A DNA stretch of 64,000 nt from Clostridiales bacterium (GCA_022782265.1 JALFOM010000148.1:1-64000); one strand, 5' to 3'; counted from the first letter of the stretch, positions 35,420 through 45,137 are shown. A program made the numbers and translations. The notes: generated by a model from the sequence alone, not told the origin.

Positions 35420-36010
35420 TTACCAGTAGAGCTCAGGATTGCTGCTGGAGCAAAAATATGTATATCCGTACAGGCTGTCGTAATATCTGGCGTAGACGCC
35501 GCCGCCCTGGGGGAAATTTGCCTGAAAGACCACCCAGGGATCCATCAGCCGCTCTCCCTGCAAAAGCCGGAGCGCCGCGTTCACACTGGCCTCTGTAGGG
35601 TTCAGGTAATAGGTGAACTCGTCTGTGTCCACCCCGGCGTACTGGCCCTCCTGCAGGATGACCTCCTCCACGGTGTCGGGAAACTCCGGCGAGGCCACCC
35701 GGTTGAGCACCACCTCTCCCACACACATGCGCCACTCGTCGCTGAGCCTTTCGCTGCCGGCCTCACTGGTGATGATCTTTGCCAGCAGAAACAGATCCTC
35801 AAAGGCAATTTTTATCTCGTCCGAGCCGGTCTTGTCGATTTTTTCGTTGCGGCAGATCTCCGCGGCCCGGCCCGCCTCGATATCTCCGCAGGCGGCGGCC
35901 CGGACCATGATGGACAGGTAGTCCACCTCCGGGTCGTAATCTGCCCCGGCTCTGCCGGGAAAAGTTAGAAACAGCAGCAGCGCGGCAAGCAGGAGAGCTG
36001 TTTTTTTCAC
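35420..36010 (-). CDS. Exported SleB-like cell wall hydrolase
   Basis: A 196-aa protein with a signal peptide (MKKTALLLAALLLFLTFPGRAGA) and a hydrolase_2/SleB domain: catalytic Glu in IITSEAGSERLSDEW, then VGEVVLNRVASPEFPDTVEEVI and EGQYAG. SleB-type enzymes are lytic transglycosylases that open spore cortex peptidoglycan during germination; relatives remodel vegetative wall. It is a single gene with its own region upstream. Confidence 0.87.
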   Translation of the reverse strand: MKKTALLLAALLLFLTFPGRAGADYDPEVDYLSIMVRAAACGDIEAGRAAEICRNEKIDKTGSDEIKIAFEDLFLLAKIITSEAGSERLSDEWRMCVGEVVLNRVASPEFPDTVEEVILQEGQYAGVDTDEFTYYLNPTEASVNAALRLLQGERLMDPWVVFQANFPQGGGVYARYYDSLYGYTYFCSSSNPELYW

Positions 36011-36317
36011 CTTCTCACCTCCATGACCTGTGCTCCCCAGTATAGCCGTCGGGGCCCGGGAAATTTGTCAGAAGGGGAAGGGAAATCAAGGGCAATAAAA
36101 AAATAGGATAAAAATATAAAATCAGACGATGTATCGGCAAGAAAATAATGTATAATAATGTATGCTGAATAAACGGCAAAGCAGTTTCTTTGCGCGGCGC
36201 GGCACGCAAAAGAGCGGAACAAGGCTTGCAGATTTGTTTATTGCGCAGTATAATAAAAGAAGACAAAACGGCACGGAAAAATGCCATAAATTTATACAAC
36301 AAAGGAGAGAAAAAGCG
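36011..36317. other. AT-rich intergenic stretch with promoter before G1P dehydrogenase
   Basis: No gene is seen in about 300 bases. TATAAT at 36249-36254 with TTGCAG 17 bases upstream is a plausible promoter for the plus-strand gene; AAAGGAGAG at 36301 is its ribosome-binding site. Confidence 0.45.
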
Positions 36318-37559
36318 ATGATAATGGATTGCTCAAAATACGTGGGCAAGTGCGTCTGCGGCAGGGAACATACCCTGCAGACCAAAAAGGTGGTTGTGGA
36401 GTACGACGCGCTGAAGAACTTTGAACAGTATATGGCCGACGTGGGCCTGGCGGGCAAGCGCCGCACCGTGGTGTACGACAGCAACATCTATAAGCTTACC
36501 GAGGGCAAGCATGTCCAGGCCGACCAGGAGATCGTCCTCCCCGCCGAGGGCCTGCGCTCTGAGGATGTGCTGATTGAGGATATGATGACCAGGCTGGACG
36601 CCCCCGAGGTCATCGTCGCCTTCGGCGCCGGCACCATCATGGACTTCGGCAGATACCCCGCCTATAAGCTGGGCATCCCCTTCGTGGCCATCCCCACCCT
36701 GGCCAGCTCCGACGGCTTTACCGCCGATATCTGCTCCGTCATTCTGAACGGGCAGAAGAAGTCCATCCCCATGCTGGCCCCCATTCTGGTGGTGGCTGAC
36801 CTGGACATCATCAAGGGCGCTCCTGCCCGCCTGGTGGCCAGCGGCATAAACGACATTCTCTCCAAGTACATCTCTCTGGTGGACTGGAAGATCGCCAGAC
36901 TGGTGGATGGCGAGTATTACTGCCCCATGGTGGCGGACCTGGCCCAGGAGGCCCTGGATATCATGCGCAAGGCGGCCGACGAGTATGCCGCCACCGGCAA
37001 GGCGGATATTGAGGCCATGACCATGGCCCAGATGAAAAGCGGCCTGACCATGCAGCTGCTGCACCACTCCAGAGCGGCCTCCGGCGCGGAGCACCTGATG
37101 GCCCACCTGGTGGAGATGCACCCGCCCCGCTTTGAGGGCGCCGAGGGCATCCACGGCGAGTGCGTGGGCGTGGGCACCTTCCAGTGCGCCAAGGAGTATC
37201 ACCGTCTGGCGGCGCTGACGCCCAAGGCCAAGCCCTTCCAGCCTCTGACCTCCGACTGGGTCATGGAGAAATTCGGCCCCAGGCTCTACGAGGGCATCAT
37301 GAAGGAGAACGAGAACGACGTTCTGGGCACCTTTGATCCGCAGAATATTGTGGACCACTGGGACGAGATCAAAGAGCTGATCGCCACCATCCCCCCGGTG
37401 GAGGAGCTGGAGGCCCTGTACAAGGGCGTGGGCGCCAAGTACCTGCCCGAGCATATCGGCATCGACCCCGCCCTGTCCGACGAGATGCTCACCGTCTCCG
37501 CCGCCATCCGCAACCGGCTGACCCTGGTGCGTATGCGCCGGGTGCTGGACTTCGAATAA
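36318..37559 (+). CDS. sn-glycerol-1-phosphate dehydrogenase family protein
   Basis: A 413-aa iron/zinc-alcohol-dehydrogenase-like enzyme of the G1P dehydrogenase (AraM/EgsA) family. The NAD-binding loop is VIVAFGAGTIMDFGRYPAY and the metal site is around PTLASSDGFT and HHSRAASGAEHLMAH. It reduces dihydroxyacetone phosphate to glycerol-1-phosphate. The N-terminus has a KCVCGREH segment before the catalytic fold. The start at MIMDCSK follows AAAGGAGAG. It is a single gene; no G1P lipid genes are nearby, so the product's fate is open. Confidence 0.85.
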   Translation: MIMDCSKYVGKCVCGREHTLQTKKVVVEYDALKNFEQYMADVGLAGKRRTVVYDSNIYKLTEGKHVQADQEIVLPAEGLRSEDVLIEDMMTRLDAPEVIVAFGAGTIMDFGRYPAYKLGIPFVAIPTLASSDGFTADICSVILNGQKKSIPMLAPILVVADLDIIKGAPARLVASGINDILSKYISLVDWKIARLVDGEYYCPMVADLAQEALDIMRKAADEYAATGKADIEAMTMAQMKSGLTMQLLHHSRAASGAEHLMAHLVEMHPPRFEGAEGIHGECVGVGTFQCAKEYHRLAALTPKAKPFQPLTSDWVMEKFGPRLYEGIMKENENDVLGTFDPQNIVDHWDEIKELIATIPPVEELEALYKGVGAKYLPEHIGIDPALSDEMLTVSAAIRNRLTLVRMRRVLDFE

Positions 37560-37582
37560 TTTTATACAGGCAATAAAAACCG

Positions 37583-37619
37583 CCCCCGGCGCATCGTTCT
37601 GATGCGCCGGGGGTGTTTG
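37583..37619 (+). terminator. Terminator of G1P dehydrogenase gene
   Basis: CCCCCGGCGCATC-gttct-GATGCGCCGGGGG stem followed by TGTTTGC. Confidence 0.8.
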
Positions 37620-37685
37620 CTGCTCCGTTCGTGAGGGCCGGTCGGCCTTTTTTCTTTTGTCCCTTACGCCCTGCGGCGGCTCAGC

Positions 37686-38486
37686 TCACTGGGCGGCCTG
37701 TTTTCTCCGCAGAGAAAGACAGTCGGCGATCATGGCGATAAATTCGCTGTTGGTGGGCTTGCCCTTGATGTTGGAGACGGTGTAGCCGAAGAACTTCTGC
37801 AGCACTTCAATATCGCCCCGGTCCCAGGCCACCTCAATGGCGTGGCGGATGGCCCGCTCCACCCGGGAGGGCGTGGTGCCGAATTTTTTGGCCACCTCGG
37901 GATAGAGCACCTTGGTGACGGCGTTGATCATGTCCATGTCGTTTATGGTGAGGATAATGGCCTCCCGGAGATACTGATAGCCCTTGATGTGGGCGGGCAC
38001 GCCGATCTCGTGGATAATGTCCGTGACCACAGCCTCAAGGTTCATGTTCTCCTGGTTCTTCTTCTGGGCAACTGCTGCGCACTCAAAGCCGGCGGACGGG
38101 ACAAGGCTGTCCTCTGCGGAGACCGACTGGCGGATGCGGCTGAGCAGCACCGGCGTGTCGCAGGGCTTGGGCATAAAGTAGTCCACGCCCATGTTGGAGC
38201 AGTCCGCCACCACCTTGTTGTTCACAAAGCCCGAAAGAATAATCACATGGGGCCTGACCCCGGTTTCGGGCAGCCGGCGCAGCACTTCCAGCCCGTCCAG
38301 CTTGGTGAGGACCAGATCCAGCAGCACCAGATCCGGCTTCAGTTCCGTAATAAGCGCCAGAGCGTCCAGACCGTTGTCAGCCGCCGCGACCACTTCCATA
38401 TCTTTCTCTGCTGAAATCAGGTCGGTGAGGAGACTGCAAAAATCCTGGTTTGAATCGGCGATGAGTATGCGCGCTTTGGTTTCCAT
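37686..38486 (-). CDS. spo0A: Sporulation master regulator Spo0A
   Basis: A 266-aa response regulator. The receiver domain has phospho-acceptor Asp57 ([13 protein letters not shown]), and the C-terminal DNA-binding domain shows the Spo0A signature [19 protein letters not shown] followed by [14 protein letters not shown]. Phosphorylated Spo0A binds TGNCGAA boxes and commits the cell to sporulation. AAGGGAGG precedes the ATG. It stands alone: spoIVB, its usual upstream neighbour, is absent here. Two candidate 0A boxes lie upstream. Confidence 0.97.
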   Translation of the reverse strand: METKARILIADSNQDFCSLLTDLISAEKDMEVVAAADNGLDALALITELKPDLVLLDLVLTKLDGLEVLRRLPETGVRPHVIILSGFVNNKVVADCSNMGVDYFMPKPCDTPVLLSRIRQSVSAEDSLVPSAGFECAAVAQKKNQENMNLEAVVTDIIHEIGVPAHIKGYQYLREAIILTINDMDMINAVTKVLYPEVAKKFGTTPSRVERAIRHAIEVAWDRGDIEVLQKFFGYTVSNIKGKPTNSEFIAMIADCLSLRRKQAAQ

Positions 38487-38597
38487 AATTTGTCCTCCCT
38501 TATATGATGTTTACAGGTGCGTCTGCACATTTCAAAACAGATTAACCGCTGTGTCGCAGCAAATTTACCATAATTGACACTGCTAAACAACAGAAAA

Positions 38598-38605
38598 TTG
38601 TCGAA
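38598..38605 (+). promoter_or_regulatory. Candidate Spo0A box upstream of spo0A
   Basis: TTGTCGAA matches the 0A-box core TGNCGAA, 112 bases upstream of the spo0A start. It suggests autoregulation. Confidence 0.6.
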
Positions 38606-38704
38606 CAACGCAGACTTCTTGTTGACATAATATGATAACCTTCGCGCGCCGGCAAGAGACTTCGACCGGCTTTGCTAAAAAATTTCCAATTGAAAAGTCG
38701 TAAA

Positions 38705-38712
38705 ATGTCGAA
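38705..38712 (+). promoter_or_regulatory. Candidate second Spo0A box
   Basis: ATGTCGAA (in AAAATGTCGAATTT) matches the 0A-box core, near the 3' end of the barnase-like gene and about 220 bases from spo0A. Confidence 0.45.
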
Positions 38713-38729
38713 TTTCCATAAAATGGGGC

Positions 38730-39224
38730 CTATGGTTGGCCGTAAAGCAGGGTAAAGCTCTCGTAATGGTCGCCGGTATAATAGATCAGGCCGTCATTGG
38801 AAAAGACAATGCGCTCCGCGCCCCGGGAATCCGCGCCCAGGGTATTGACGTCGCACTCGGTCCAGCTGCGGCCCTGGGCCTTGGGCAGCAGACCCTCCCG
38901 GTTGCCGAAGCTGTCCCCGCCGATGCACATGCCGGGGCAGTATGGCTCCAGAGAGCCGCCGCTCCAGCCGGCCTGACGGGCCTGGTCTTTGGTGATGAAG
39001 TTTGACGGCAGGCAGCCATAGGTGTGGATATACAGGGCTACGTCCTCCTTTGTGGTGTAGCTGCCGTATTCATCCAGGGCAGGCTCCGCCCCGTTCTCTT
39101 CCACGGAGATAGGGGGGACGTCCCCCGGGGACTGCTCAGCCGGAGCGGAGAGACAGCCGGACAGCAGGGCCGCCAGCATCAGCAGGGCCAGCAGATAAGC
39201 TGAGAATTTTGTAAACTTTTTCAT
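38730..39224 (-). CDS. Barnase-family ribonuclease lipoprotein
   Basis: A 164-aa lipoprotein: signal with LLSGC lipobox (Cys24), an acidic linker, then a guanyl-specific ribonuclease domain close to barnase (LPSNFITKDQARQAGW, IGGDSFGNREGLLP, GDHYESFTLL). The catalytic set is complete: Glu123, Arg138 and His153 align with barnase E73, R87 and H102. It should be an active surface-anchored RNase. No barstar-like inhibitor gene is visible in the window, which is unusual for this family. Confidence 0.88.
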   Translation of the reverse strand: MKKFTKFSAYLLALLMLAALLSGCLSAPAEQSPGDVPPISVEENGAEPALDEYGSYTTKEDVALYIHTYGCLPSNFITKDQARQAGWSGGSLEPYCPGMCIGGDSFGNREGLLPKAQGRSWTECDVNTLGADSRGAERIVFSNDGLIYYTGDHYESFTLLYGQP

Positions 39225-39342
39225 AACTCTTCATTCCTTTGCCTGTTTTCCCCCCGATAATACCATGTGCGGGCGGGCGGCGCAATTGCTTTATGGGCAT
39301 AATTATGCTAAAATAACAGGGCATTTATAAGGAGAATGGACA

Positions 39343-40416
39343 ATGCTTAAAACTTTTGAAGCAATTTCGCTGAGCATCATGACGCTGCTGCTTTTCGCCC
39401 TCTGCGGCTGCAGCGACAGCGCGGCAGCTCCGGAGAATACGTCAGGACCCCGGGAGACAGTCATTGAGAGCGCGCCCGGGCTTTCGACAGATTTCGACAC
39501 TGCGGCTTCCCTGCGTATGGCCTCCTTTATGGGCGGCAACCGGGCGCTGGTTTCCGGAGACCGGCTCTGGTGCTTTGATTTTGACGAGAACGCCTCTCCG
39601 GTGCTGGCCTGCTACACGCTGGCCGATGGGGCGCCGGGGAATTTTACCCTGCTGCAGACCGACTGTGTGCCGGAATATCTCTGCATGGAGGGCGACAGGC
39701 TTTACTACATCAACGACAACGGCAGCGCCTCTGTTGAAAGTATCGGCACGGACGGGAAGGATCATCAGGTGCTGGTGGACGAGCCCTGCGGCTATTTGCA
39801 GATCTGTGCGGGCGAGCTGTACTTCTGCGACGCCGCCGGCCGCTTCTGCAAGGCGGCGCTGGACGGCAGCGGCAGGCAGGTGCTGATCGACGATGTGTGC
39901 TGCTACCCCTTTGTTTTTGACGGCCGGGTGCTGTACCAGAGCGGCAAAGACGGCGAGAGCCTGCACCTGCTGGAGCTGGAGGACGGAACGGACCGGAAGC
40001 TGACAAGCACCGTGTCCTACGCGCCGGTAATTATTGAAAACACCCTTTACTATACACAAAAGACCGGCGAGGGAAACCGGATATGCTCTCTTGAACTGGA
40101 AAGCGGCGTAACGCAGGTGTTTGATTCGCCGCTGATCCAGGGCGCGGCGGAGTTTATCCCTGTGCCCGGTCAGGGCTGGACCGTCAGAGCGGTCCCGGCG
40201 GACGAGCGGGTTTCGCAGAGCAGCATCCCCCTTTCGGAGCTGGGCAGCGGCGCCTGGCATCAGGGCGGATACAGCGGTTACCGCCTGTGCGACTGGGCGG
40301 GGGAGCAGCGGGTAGACGCCTTCTATGAAAACGGCGGCCGGCTGAGAAGCTTTGTGCTGGTCAATGCCGACGGCAGTGAAACGGAATATATGGCCGGCGT
40401 GGTACGGCAGAAATAA
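39343..40416 (+). CDS. Lipoprotein with DUF5050-like beta-propeller
   Basis: A 357-aa lipoprotein (lipobox FALCGC, Cys22) whose body is made of repeated DRLYYIND/GELYFCD/NTLYYTQ units typical of DUF5050 beta-propellers. It probably displays a binding surface outside the membrane. It lies 21 bases before the ABC ATPase and giant permease, so it is likely the outer subunit of that system. Confidence 0.75.
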   Translation: MLKTFEAISLSIMTLLLFALCGCSDSAAAPENTSGPRETVIESAPGLSTDFDTAASLRMASFMGGNRALVSGDRLWCFDFDENASPVLACYTLADGAPGNFTLLQTDCVPEYLCMEGDRLYYINDNGSASVESIGTDGKDHQVLVDEPCGYLQICAGELYFCDAAGRFCKAALDGSGRQVLIDDVCCYPFVFDGRVLYQSGKDGESLHLLELEDGTDRKLTSTVSYAPVIIENTLYYTQKTGEGNRICSLELESGVTQVFDSPLIQGAAEFIPVPGQGWTVRAVPADERVSQSSIPLSELGSGAWHQGGYSGYRLCDWAGEQRVDAFYENGGRLRSFVLVNADGSETEYMAGVVRQK

Positions 40417-40437
40417 ATTCGCATTCGGGGGACAGAC

Positions 40438-41145
40438 ATGGCAGACGGATTCATCAGTTTTGAAAAGGTAAAAAAGGACTATCAGGCCGGCGAGGTGACG
40501 GTGACGGCCCTGCACGACGTGAGCTTTGCCATCGAAAAGGGCGAAATCTGCGTCATCGTGGGCGAGTCCGGCGCGGGCAAGACCACGCTGCTGAACATCC
40601 TGGGCGGTATGGACAGCCTGACCGAGGGCCGTGTGACGGTGGACGGGGCGGAGCTCAGTTCCTTCGGCAAAAAGGAGCTGACGGCCTACCGGCGCAACGA
40701 TGTGGGCTTTGTGTTCCAGTTTTATAATCTGATCCCCAACCTGACCGCGCTGGAAAACGTGGAGATCGCGGCCCAGCTGAAAAAGGACTCTCTGGACCCG
40801 GCCCTGGTGCTGGAGCAGGTGGGCCTGAAGGACCGGATGGGCAATTTCCCGGCCCAGCTCTCCGGCGGCGAGCAGCAGCGGGTGGCCATTGCTCGGGCGC
40901 TGGCCAAAAACCCCAAGCTCCTGCTCTGCGACGAGCCCACCGGCGCCCTGGACTACAACACCGGCAAGGCCATATTGAAGCTTTTGCAGGACACCAGCCG
41001 CAGCACCGGCATGACGGTGATCATCATCACCCACAACAAGGCCCTCTGCGCCATGGCGGACCGGGTGATCAGAGTGAAGAGCGGTACGATCCGCTCCGTA
41101 CAGAAAAACGAGGAGATTATCCCCGTGGAAGAGATCGAGTGGTGA
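40438..41145 (+). CDS. ABC transporter ATPase (MacB/LolD type)
   Basis: A 235-aa ATPase of the group that works with FtsX-like permeases. Walker A is GESGAGKTT, the signature [15 protein letters not shown] and Walker [12 protein letters not shown]. Such ATPases drive mechanical transmission rather than classical transport. Four bases separate it from the permease gene. Confidence 0.94.
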   Translation: MADGFISFEKVKKDYQAGEVTVTALHDVSFAIEKGEICVIVGESGAGKTTLLNILGGMDSLTEGRVTVDGAELSSFGKKELTAYRRNDVGFVFQFYNLIPNLTALENVEIAAQLKKDSLDPALVLEQVGLKDRMGNFPAQLSGGEQQRVAIARALAKNPKLLLCDEPTGALDYNTGKAILKLLQDTSRSTGMTVIIITHNKALCAMADRVIRVKSGTIRSVQKNEEIIPVEEIEW

Positions 41146-41149
41146 ACGG

Positions 41150-44100
41150 ATGGACCGGTTCAGTGTGAAAATGCTTCTGAGAAGCATCAAAGGCTCTTTG
41201 GGGCGCTATCTGGCCATCGTGGCCATCATCGCCCTGGGCGTGGGCTTTTACGCGGGCCTGCAGAGCTCCCAGCCTGCCATGCTGGAGACGGCGGACAGCT
41301 ATATGCACGACCAGCGGATGTACGATTTCCAGCTCATGTCCACCCTGGGGCTGACGAAGGGGGACGTGGCCGCGTTCAGGCAGCTGGAGGGCGTGGAATA
41401 CGCGGAGGGCGCTTTCTTTGCGGACGCCCTGGCGGTTCTGGGCAGCCATGAGGAGCCCTACCGCTTCATGTCCATTACGGAAACGGTCTGTACCCCCTAT
41501 CTGACCGAGGGGCGGATGCCGGAAAACGCCAACGAGTGTCTGGGCGACGCCGGGGCCTTCAGCAGCGACGATATCGGCAGAAGAATAAGCATAAGCGACG
41601 CAAATGACGGGGACACCCTGGGCCTTTTTGAACAGCGGGAATTTATCATCGTGGGCCTGGCCAAAAGCCCCCGGTACATCAGCCGTGACCGGGGTAGCAC
41701 CTCTCTGGGCTCCGGTAGCCTCAGCGGCTTTGTGCTGCTGACGGAGGAGGCCTTCGACCAGGAGGTCTATCAGGAGATCCTGCTGTACTGCGGCCTGCCC
41801 GGAGAGATGTATTCCGCCGAATATATTTCCGCCCGGGACAAGCTGGAGCCGGAGGTCAAGGCCCTGCTGAACAGCCGGGGCGCCATGCGCTATAAGCAGC
41901 TGCGCAGCGAGGCGGACAAGGAGCTGGCGGAGGCCAGAGCGGAGCTGGACGAGGGCTGGGAGGAATACCGTGAGGGCGAAAAAGAGGCCCAAAAGGAGCT
42001 GAGCAGCGCCAGAGCCGCCCTGTATCAGGCCCAGAAAGAGATCGACGACGGACTTAAGGAGATCGGGGAAAAGCAGAAAGAGATCGACGAGGGCTGGGCA
42101 CAGCTCCCCGCGGCCCAGCAGGAGATCGCGGACAACCGGGCCATGCTGGACGAGAAGGAAAAGGAGCTTCAGCAGGGCAAGGCAGAGCTGGAGCCGGCCA
42201 TTGCGGAGATTCAGGCGGGCGAACAGCAGCTGGCCCAGGGCAAGGCCCAGCTGGAGGCGGCGAAAAACGCCGTGCTCTGGCCTCTGGAGCAGGCCATTGC
42301 CCTCATCGACGGCCAGATCAGCCAGACCCAGCAGGAGATCGACGCCCTTGACCCGGAGAATTTGGGCTATGAGACCCGGCTTGCCATCCTCAATGCCCGG
42401 ATGGAGCAGCTGCAGGGCCGCCGGGAGAACGCGGTGGCCGCCCGGGACAGCGCTGCGGAGAAATTCGCGCCTCAGGAGGCGGAGATCGCCGCGGCGGAAG
42501 TGGAGCTGAACGAGGCGAAGGCCCAGGTGGCGGCGGCCCAGGCGGAGATTGCCGCCGGGGAACAGGCCATCGCCCAGGGCAGAGCCCAGCTGGACGCCGC
42601 CGAGGCGGAGATTGAAAATTCCAAAGTGACCATGACCGAGGGCCAGAAGCAGCTGGACGAGGGACGGGTGCAGCTGGAACAGGCCCAGCGCCAGGTGAAC
42701 CAGGGCTGGACAGAGTACCAGGAGGGCAAGGCTGAGGCCGAGCGGGAGCTGGCCGACGGCAAAAAAGAGCTGGAGGACGGGGAAGCGGAGCTGGCCCAGG
42801 CCATCATCGACACCGATGAGAAGCTGAAGCTGGAGGTATTCACCCTGAACCGGGAGACCAATTCCGGCTACGTGACCTTTGAAAACGACACCAGCATCGT
42901 CACCGCCGTGGCGGGGGCCTTCCCGGTGTTCTTCGTGCTCATCGCGGCGCTGGTCTGTGTGACCACCATGACCCGCATGATCAACGACGAGCGCACCCAG
43001 ATCGGCACCCTGAAGGCCATGGGCTTTTCCGGCCGGGTGATTATGCGAAAATACCTGTGGTATTCCGGCAGTGCGGCCTTGGTGGGCTGCGTTCTGGGCT
43101 TTGTGCTGGGCGTGACGGTGATCCCCTTTATCGTCTGGTATGCCTACAATATTATTTACAGCTACACCACCCTGAAGCCCTATTTCAGCCTGGGCATGTG
43201 CGCCGCCTGTATGGCGGTGGCGCTGCTCAGCACCATACTGGTGACGGTGCTGACCTGCCGCAAGGAGCTGAGCGAGCGGCCGGCGGAGCTGATCCGGCCC
43301 AAAGCGCCCAGGGCCGGCAAGCGCATCCTGCTGGAGCGGATAAAGCCTCTGTGGAAGCGGCTCTCCTTCCTGAGCAAGGTGACGCTGCGAAACGCCTTCC
43401 GCCATCCCGCCCGCGTCATGCTGATGATGCTGGGCGTGGGTGGCTGTACCGCCCTGCTGGTGGCGGGCTTCGGCGTGAAGGATTCCATCGCCGATGTGCC
43501 GGACTATCAGTACGGCGAGATCAGCCGCTATGAAATGCTGGTCAATTACGATCCGGATGTGCTGGACACCGACGGGAAGGCGGAGGCCCTGTGGAAGGAC
43601 CGGGCGGACGCCTGGGCCCTGAGCTATCAGGTGAACGCGGAGCTGAAGACCGACACGGAAAGCCACTCCGTCAAGCTGGTGGCCGCCCAGGGGATGGCCC
43701 TGAAAAACGTGATCAGCCTGCAGGACGGCAGCGGCGAGCTGGAATATCCGGGCAAGGGGGAAGCCGTTGTTACGGAGCATCTTGCCGATCTTCTGGAGAT
43801 CAGCGTGGGGGATCAGGTAACGTTGGAGACCGACGACGGCGACAGTCTGCGCCTTACCGTGACGGGCATAGCGAAAAACTATCTGGGCCACTACATCTAT
43901 GTGTCGCCGGAGACGGTGCCGGGGGCGAAAAATAACGCCGCCTATCTCTGCGACAGCAGCGAGGACGGCGGGGAAGGGCTTGCGGCCTGGCTGCGCTCCC
44001 AGGACGGCGTCAGCTATGTTTCCCTGACGCTCAGGGAAAAGGAGACCGTCAGACAGTCCATGCAGAGCCTGAACATGATCGTGCTGCTGGTGGTGGTCTG

Positions 44101-44470
44101 TGCCGCCGCCCTGGCCTTTATCGTCCTCTGCAATCTGACCAACATCAACATTATGGAGCGGGTCCGGGAGGTGGCCACCGTCAAGGTGCTGGGCTTCAAC
44201 CCGGGGGAGACCGCCTCCTATATCCTGCGGGAAAACCTGCTGCTGTCCATTCTGGGCGGCGCTGTGGGACTGCTGCTGGGCAAGCTGCTGCACCGCTTCA
44301 TCATGGAGCTGATCCAGGTGGACTACATGTGCTATGAGGTGCGGATTTCCGCTTTGAGCTATCTGCTGGCCTTCGGCGTCACGGTGCTTTTCGCCCTGGC
44401 CGCCAACTTCGCCATGAGCTTCAAGCTGGAAAAGATCAACATGACCGAGTCCCTGAAATCCGTGGAATAA
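41150..44470 (+). CDS. Giant FtsX-like ABC permease with long coiled coil
   Basis: A 1106-aa protein with an N-terminal helix and ectodomain, about 300 residues of Glu/Gln/Ala/Lys-rich coiled coil (~260-560), then two FtsX domains, each with three helices (FPVFFVLIAALVCVTTMTRM; MIVLLVVVCAAALAFIVLCNL). This is the YhgE/MacB-like design of large Firmicute permeases that reach across the wall. With the ATPase and lipoprotein upstream it forms a likely mechanotransmission or export complex; the substrate is unknown. Confidence 0.9.
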   Translation: MDRFSVKMLLRSIKGSLGRYLAIVAIIALGVGFYAGLQSSQPAMLETADSYMHDQRMYDFQLMSTLGLTKGDVAAFRQLEGVEYAEGAFFADALAVLGSHEEPYRFMSITETVCTPYLTEGRMPENANECLGDAGAFSSDDIGRRISISDANDGDTLGLFEQREFIIVGLAKSPRYISRDRGSTSLGSGSLSGFVLLTEEAFDQEVYQEILLYCGLPGEMYSAEYISARDKLEPEVKALLNSRGAMRYKQLRSEADKELAEARAELDEGWEEYREGEKEAQKELSSARAALYQAQKEIDDGLKEIGEKQKEIDEGWAQLPAAQQEIADNRAMLDEKEKELQQGKAELEPAIAEIQAGEQQLAQGKAQLEAAKNAVLWPLEQAIALIDGQISQTQQEIDALDPENLGYETRLAILNARMEQLQGRRENAVAARDSAAEKFAPQEAEIAAAEVELNEAKAQVAAAQAEIAAGEQAIAQGRAQLDAAEAEIENSKVTMTEGQKQLDEGRVQLEQAQRQVNQGWTEYQEGKAEAERELADGKKELEDGEAELAQAIIDTDEKLKLEVFTLNRETNSGYVTFENDTSIVTAVAGAFPVFFVLIAALVCVTTMTRMINDERTQIGTLKAMGFSGRVIMRKYLWYSGSAALVGCVLGFVLGVTVIPFIVWYAYNIIYSYTTLKPYFSLGMCAACMAVALLSTILVTVLTCRKELSERPAELIRPKAPRAGKRILLERIKPLWKRLSFLSKVTLRNAFRHPARVMLMMLGVGGCTALLVAGFGVKDSIADVPDYQYGEISRYEMLVNYDPDVLDTDGKAEALWKDRADAWALSYQVNAELKTDTESHSVKLVAAQGMALKNVISLQDGSGELEYPGKGEAVVTEHLADLLEISVGDQVTLETDDGDSLRLTVTGIAKNYLGHYIYVSPETVPGAKNNAAYLCDSSEDGGEGLAAWLRSQDGVSYVSLTLREKETVRQSMQSLNMIVLLVVVCAAALAFIVLCNLTNINIMERVREVATVKVLGFNPGETASYILRENLLLSILGGAVGLLLGKLLHRFIMELIQVDYMCYEVRISALSYLLAFGVTVLFALAANFAMSFKLEKINMTESLKSVE

Positions 44471-44473
44471 ATA

Positions 44474-44512
44474 AACAGCCGTGCAATGATGATTCACTGC
44501 ACGGCTGTTTTG
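44474..44512. terminator. Bidirectional terminator
   Basis: AACAGCCGTGCA-(12)-TGCACGGCTGTTTT stem between the convergent permease genes. Confidence 0.88.
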
Positions 44513-44517
44513 TGGGC

Positions 44518-45135
44518 TCAGAGGCTCCTGTTCTTATAGAACCTTATGGACAGCAGCCAGGAGGCGGCGAAAAGCAGGACGCTGATGAGGCAGATCAGCA
44601 GCGGCGCGGGAACGGAGACCGCCGGGGCTCCGTTGGCGCTTATGCCGTCATAGGGCAGGATAAAGGCCAGGGCGCAGACCGCGCCGATGACGATGTAATA
44701 GGCGATGCGGGCCCGCTCACTGCCCAGCTTGTAGATGATGGGCAGCAGGACGGCAGGCCCGGAAAGGCCCATGGCCAGCAGCATGGAGATAATGCTGAAA
44801 AACGCTTCTTTCTCCTCGGGCAGCAGCCGTATTCCCTGGGCCACGGCGGAGACCAGCAGGATGGCAAGCGCGGACAGCAGCACAAAAACATACTTTGCCG
44901 ACACCACCTGGCTGCGGGTAAAGGGCATGGCGGCGCAGTACCGGTCCCAGTGGAACTTTTCGTCATAGGACAGCAGGGACATGGGCAGCATGGAGGTGAT
45001 GATCATGGGGTACATGATCAGAAACATATTGCCGTTTGCCCAGACAGAGGCAAAAAGAAAAATGAGCACCATGGCGGCGAAAACCCGCATATAGCTTTTG
45101 GCCATGTAAAATTCCTTCAGTAACAGCGCTTTCAT
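44518..45135 (-). CDS. ABC-2 type permease
   Basis: A 205-aa membrane protein with six helices, starting MKALLLKEFYMAKSYMRVF, a pattern of the ABC2_membrane_5 family. It pairs with the ATPase encoded two bases upstream, in a GntR-controlled operon. Comparable YtrA-type systems respond to cell-envelope antibiotics. Confidence 0.85.
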   Translation of the reverse strand: MKALLLKEFYMAKSYMRVFAAMVLIFLFASVWANGNMFLIMYPMIITSMLPMSLLSYDEKFHWDRYCAAMPFTRSQVVSAKYVFVLLSALAILLVSAVAQGIRLLPEEKEAFFSIISMLLAMGLSGPAVLLPIIYKLGSERARIAYYIVIGAVCALAFILPYDGISANGAPAVSVPAPLLICLISVLLFAASWLLSIRFYKNRSL

Positions 45136-45137
45136 TT

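Noticed and set aside
41117-44497. 1126-aa minus-strand ORF
   Set aside because: It is antisense to the coiled-coil permease; its His/Gln/Gly-rich composition is the shadow of GC-rich codons.
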